A stretch of 6,847 nt of DNA from Sulfurivirga caldicuralii (GTDB lineage: Bacteria; Pseudomonadota; Gammaproteobacteria; Thiomicrospirales; Thiomicrospiraceae), in assembly GCA_015661715.1 (NCBI GenBank), contig DQVN01000001.1, positions 1-6,847 on the forward strand, written 5' to 3'. The notes under the pieces were generated by a model. It was not told where the DNA came from and made no database searches. It saw nothing but the letters and a program-made list of their open reading frames with translations. Positions 6,557 to 6,847 of the stretch are shown piece by piece. A program made the translations under genes and the position numbers. How positions within the stretch are numbered: position 1 is the stretch's first letter; each line of letters starts with the position of its first letter.

Positions 6557-6580
6557 AAAAAAGCCGGCAGGCGCCGGCTT
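6557..6580 (-). terminator. Intrinsic terminator between hsp20 and the CbpA-type dnaJ gene
   Basis: On the minus strand AAGCCGGC, loop GCCT and GCCGGCTT form an 8-bp hairpin whose U-run totals six (positions 6562-6557). A smaller GCGG/CCGC hairpin (6589-6600) comes directly after the hsp20 stop. The U-tract ends only 7 nt before the GAGGA ribosome binding site of the dnaJ gene. Confidence 0.88.
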
Positions 6581-6600
6581 CTCACTCTGCGGCGCACCGC

Positions 6601-6847
6601 TTAGTTGCGCGCTTCCACATCCTCAACCGCAATCTTACGGGGTTTAGCCACCGCCTTCTTCGGCACGAAAATGGTCAACACACCATGATTGGTCTTGGCT
6701 TTGATATTTTCCAGATCGGCACTTTCCGGTAGCCGGAAACTGCGATAAAACATGCCAAATACCCGTTCAAAGCGGCGCACACCCTGCTCTTCCACTTCTT
6801 TTTCCAGTTTGCGTTCACCGGAAATCTCTAGAAGGCCATTTTCCACA
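6601..6847 (-). CDS. Hsp20-family small heat-shock protein (5' end outside window)
   Basis: The C-terminal 82 codons or so of an ATP-independent holdase that binds unfolding proteins and hands them to DnaK. The visible part is the second half of the alpha-crystallin domain: VENGLLEISGER, then FYRSFRLPESADLENIKA and the hallmark GVLTIFVPKK. A short tail with PRKIAVE supplies the I-x-V type motif used in oligomer assembly. The reading frame runs off the right edge. The first in-frame GTG (6846) is an internal valine rather than the start, because roughly the first 60 residues or more of the fold are missing. It precedes the CbpA-type gene on the same strand but is separated from it by an intrinsic terminator. 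Heat-shock control is expected for the family, but its promoter is not in view. Confidence 0.93.
   Translation of the reverse strand, partial: VENGLLEISGERKLEKEVEEQGVRRFERVFGMFYRSFRLPESADLENIKAKTNHGVLTIFVPKKAVAKPRKIAVEDVEARN

Noticed and set aside
5612..6604. 330-codon open frame on the plus strand opposite the dnaJ gene
   Set aside because: It lies antisense to an unambiguous CbpA-type gene, covers two terminators, shows no recognisable domain and looks like a mirror of biased codon use.
1..6847. CRISPR arrays, long repeats or a defence cluster
   Set aside because: Reading through the window I saw no regularly spaced repeats and no nuclease, toxin or transposase genes; the content is housekeeping, signalling, transport and chaperone genes.

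Overview
The window looks like ordinary chromosome of a gammaproteobacterium. Three things suggest this: AroE and a YrdA-type gamma carbonic anhydrase lie close together and convergent, as they do in Escherichia coli; the tRNA-Leu encodes its own CCA; and CbpA, Hsp20, PilZ and TRAP-type families occur together. Base composition is mid-range. By hand count aroE and the carbonic anhydrase gene are about 57% G+C, while the PAS-GGDEF gene between them is about 45%. I cannot name the genus.

Layout, left to right. At 1-48 is the last 15 codons of an unidentified gene, overlapping the aroE start by an ATGA. aroE (45-893, +) converges on a membrane PAS-GGDEF protein (882-1979, -), and the two stop ends overlap by 12 bp. 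That gene overlaps by 14 bp the end of yrdA (1966-2490, -), so yrdA and the GGDEF gene form an operon. A strong promoter at 2509-2536 drives tRNA-Leu(CAG) (2556-2642, +), followed by a small PilZ-domain gene (2735-3130, +).

The right half is all on the minus strand. Read in the direction of transcription it is: a truncated Hsp20 gene (edge to 6601), an intrinsic terminator, a CbpA-type DnaJ co-chaperone (6535-5606), a second intrinsic terminator, an APC-family permease (5566-4262), and, 1 nt further on, a TRAP-type solute-binding lipoprotein (4260-3160). Hsp20 and CbpA are a natural protein-folding pair. The permease and binding protein look translationally coupled, but no TRAP membrane subunits are present.

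No CRISPR array, transposase, integrase or clearly undescribed multi-gene system is visible. The best points for a second look are: the orphan TRAP-type binding protein coupled to an APC permease; the degenerate GGDEF protein (VGDNF) in a low-G+C gene lying between aroE and yrdA; and the two terminators whose U-tracts run almost into the start region of the next gene.
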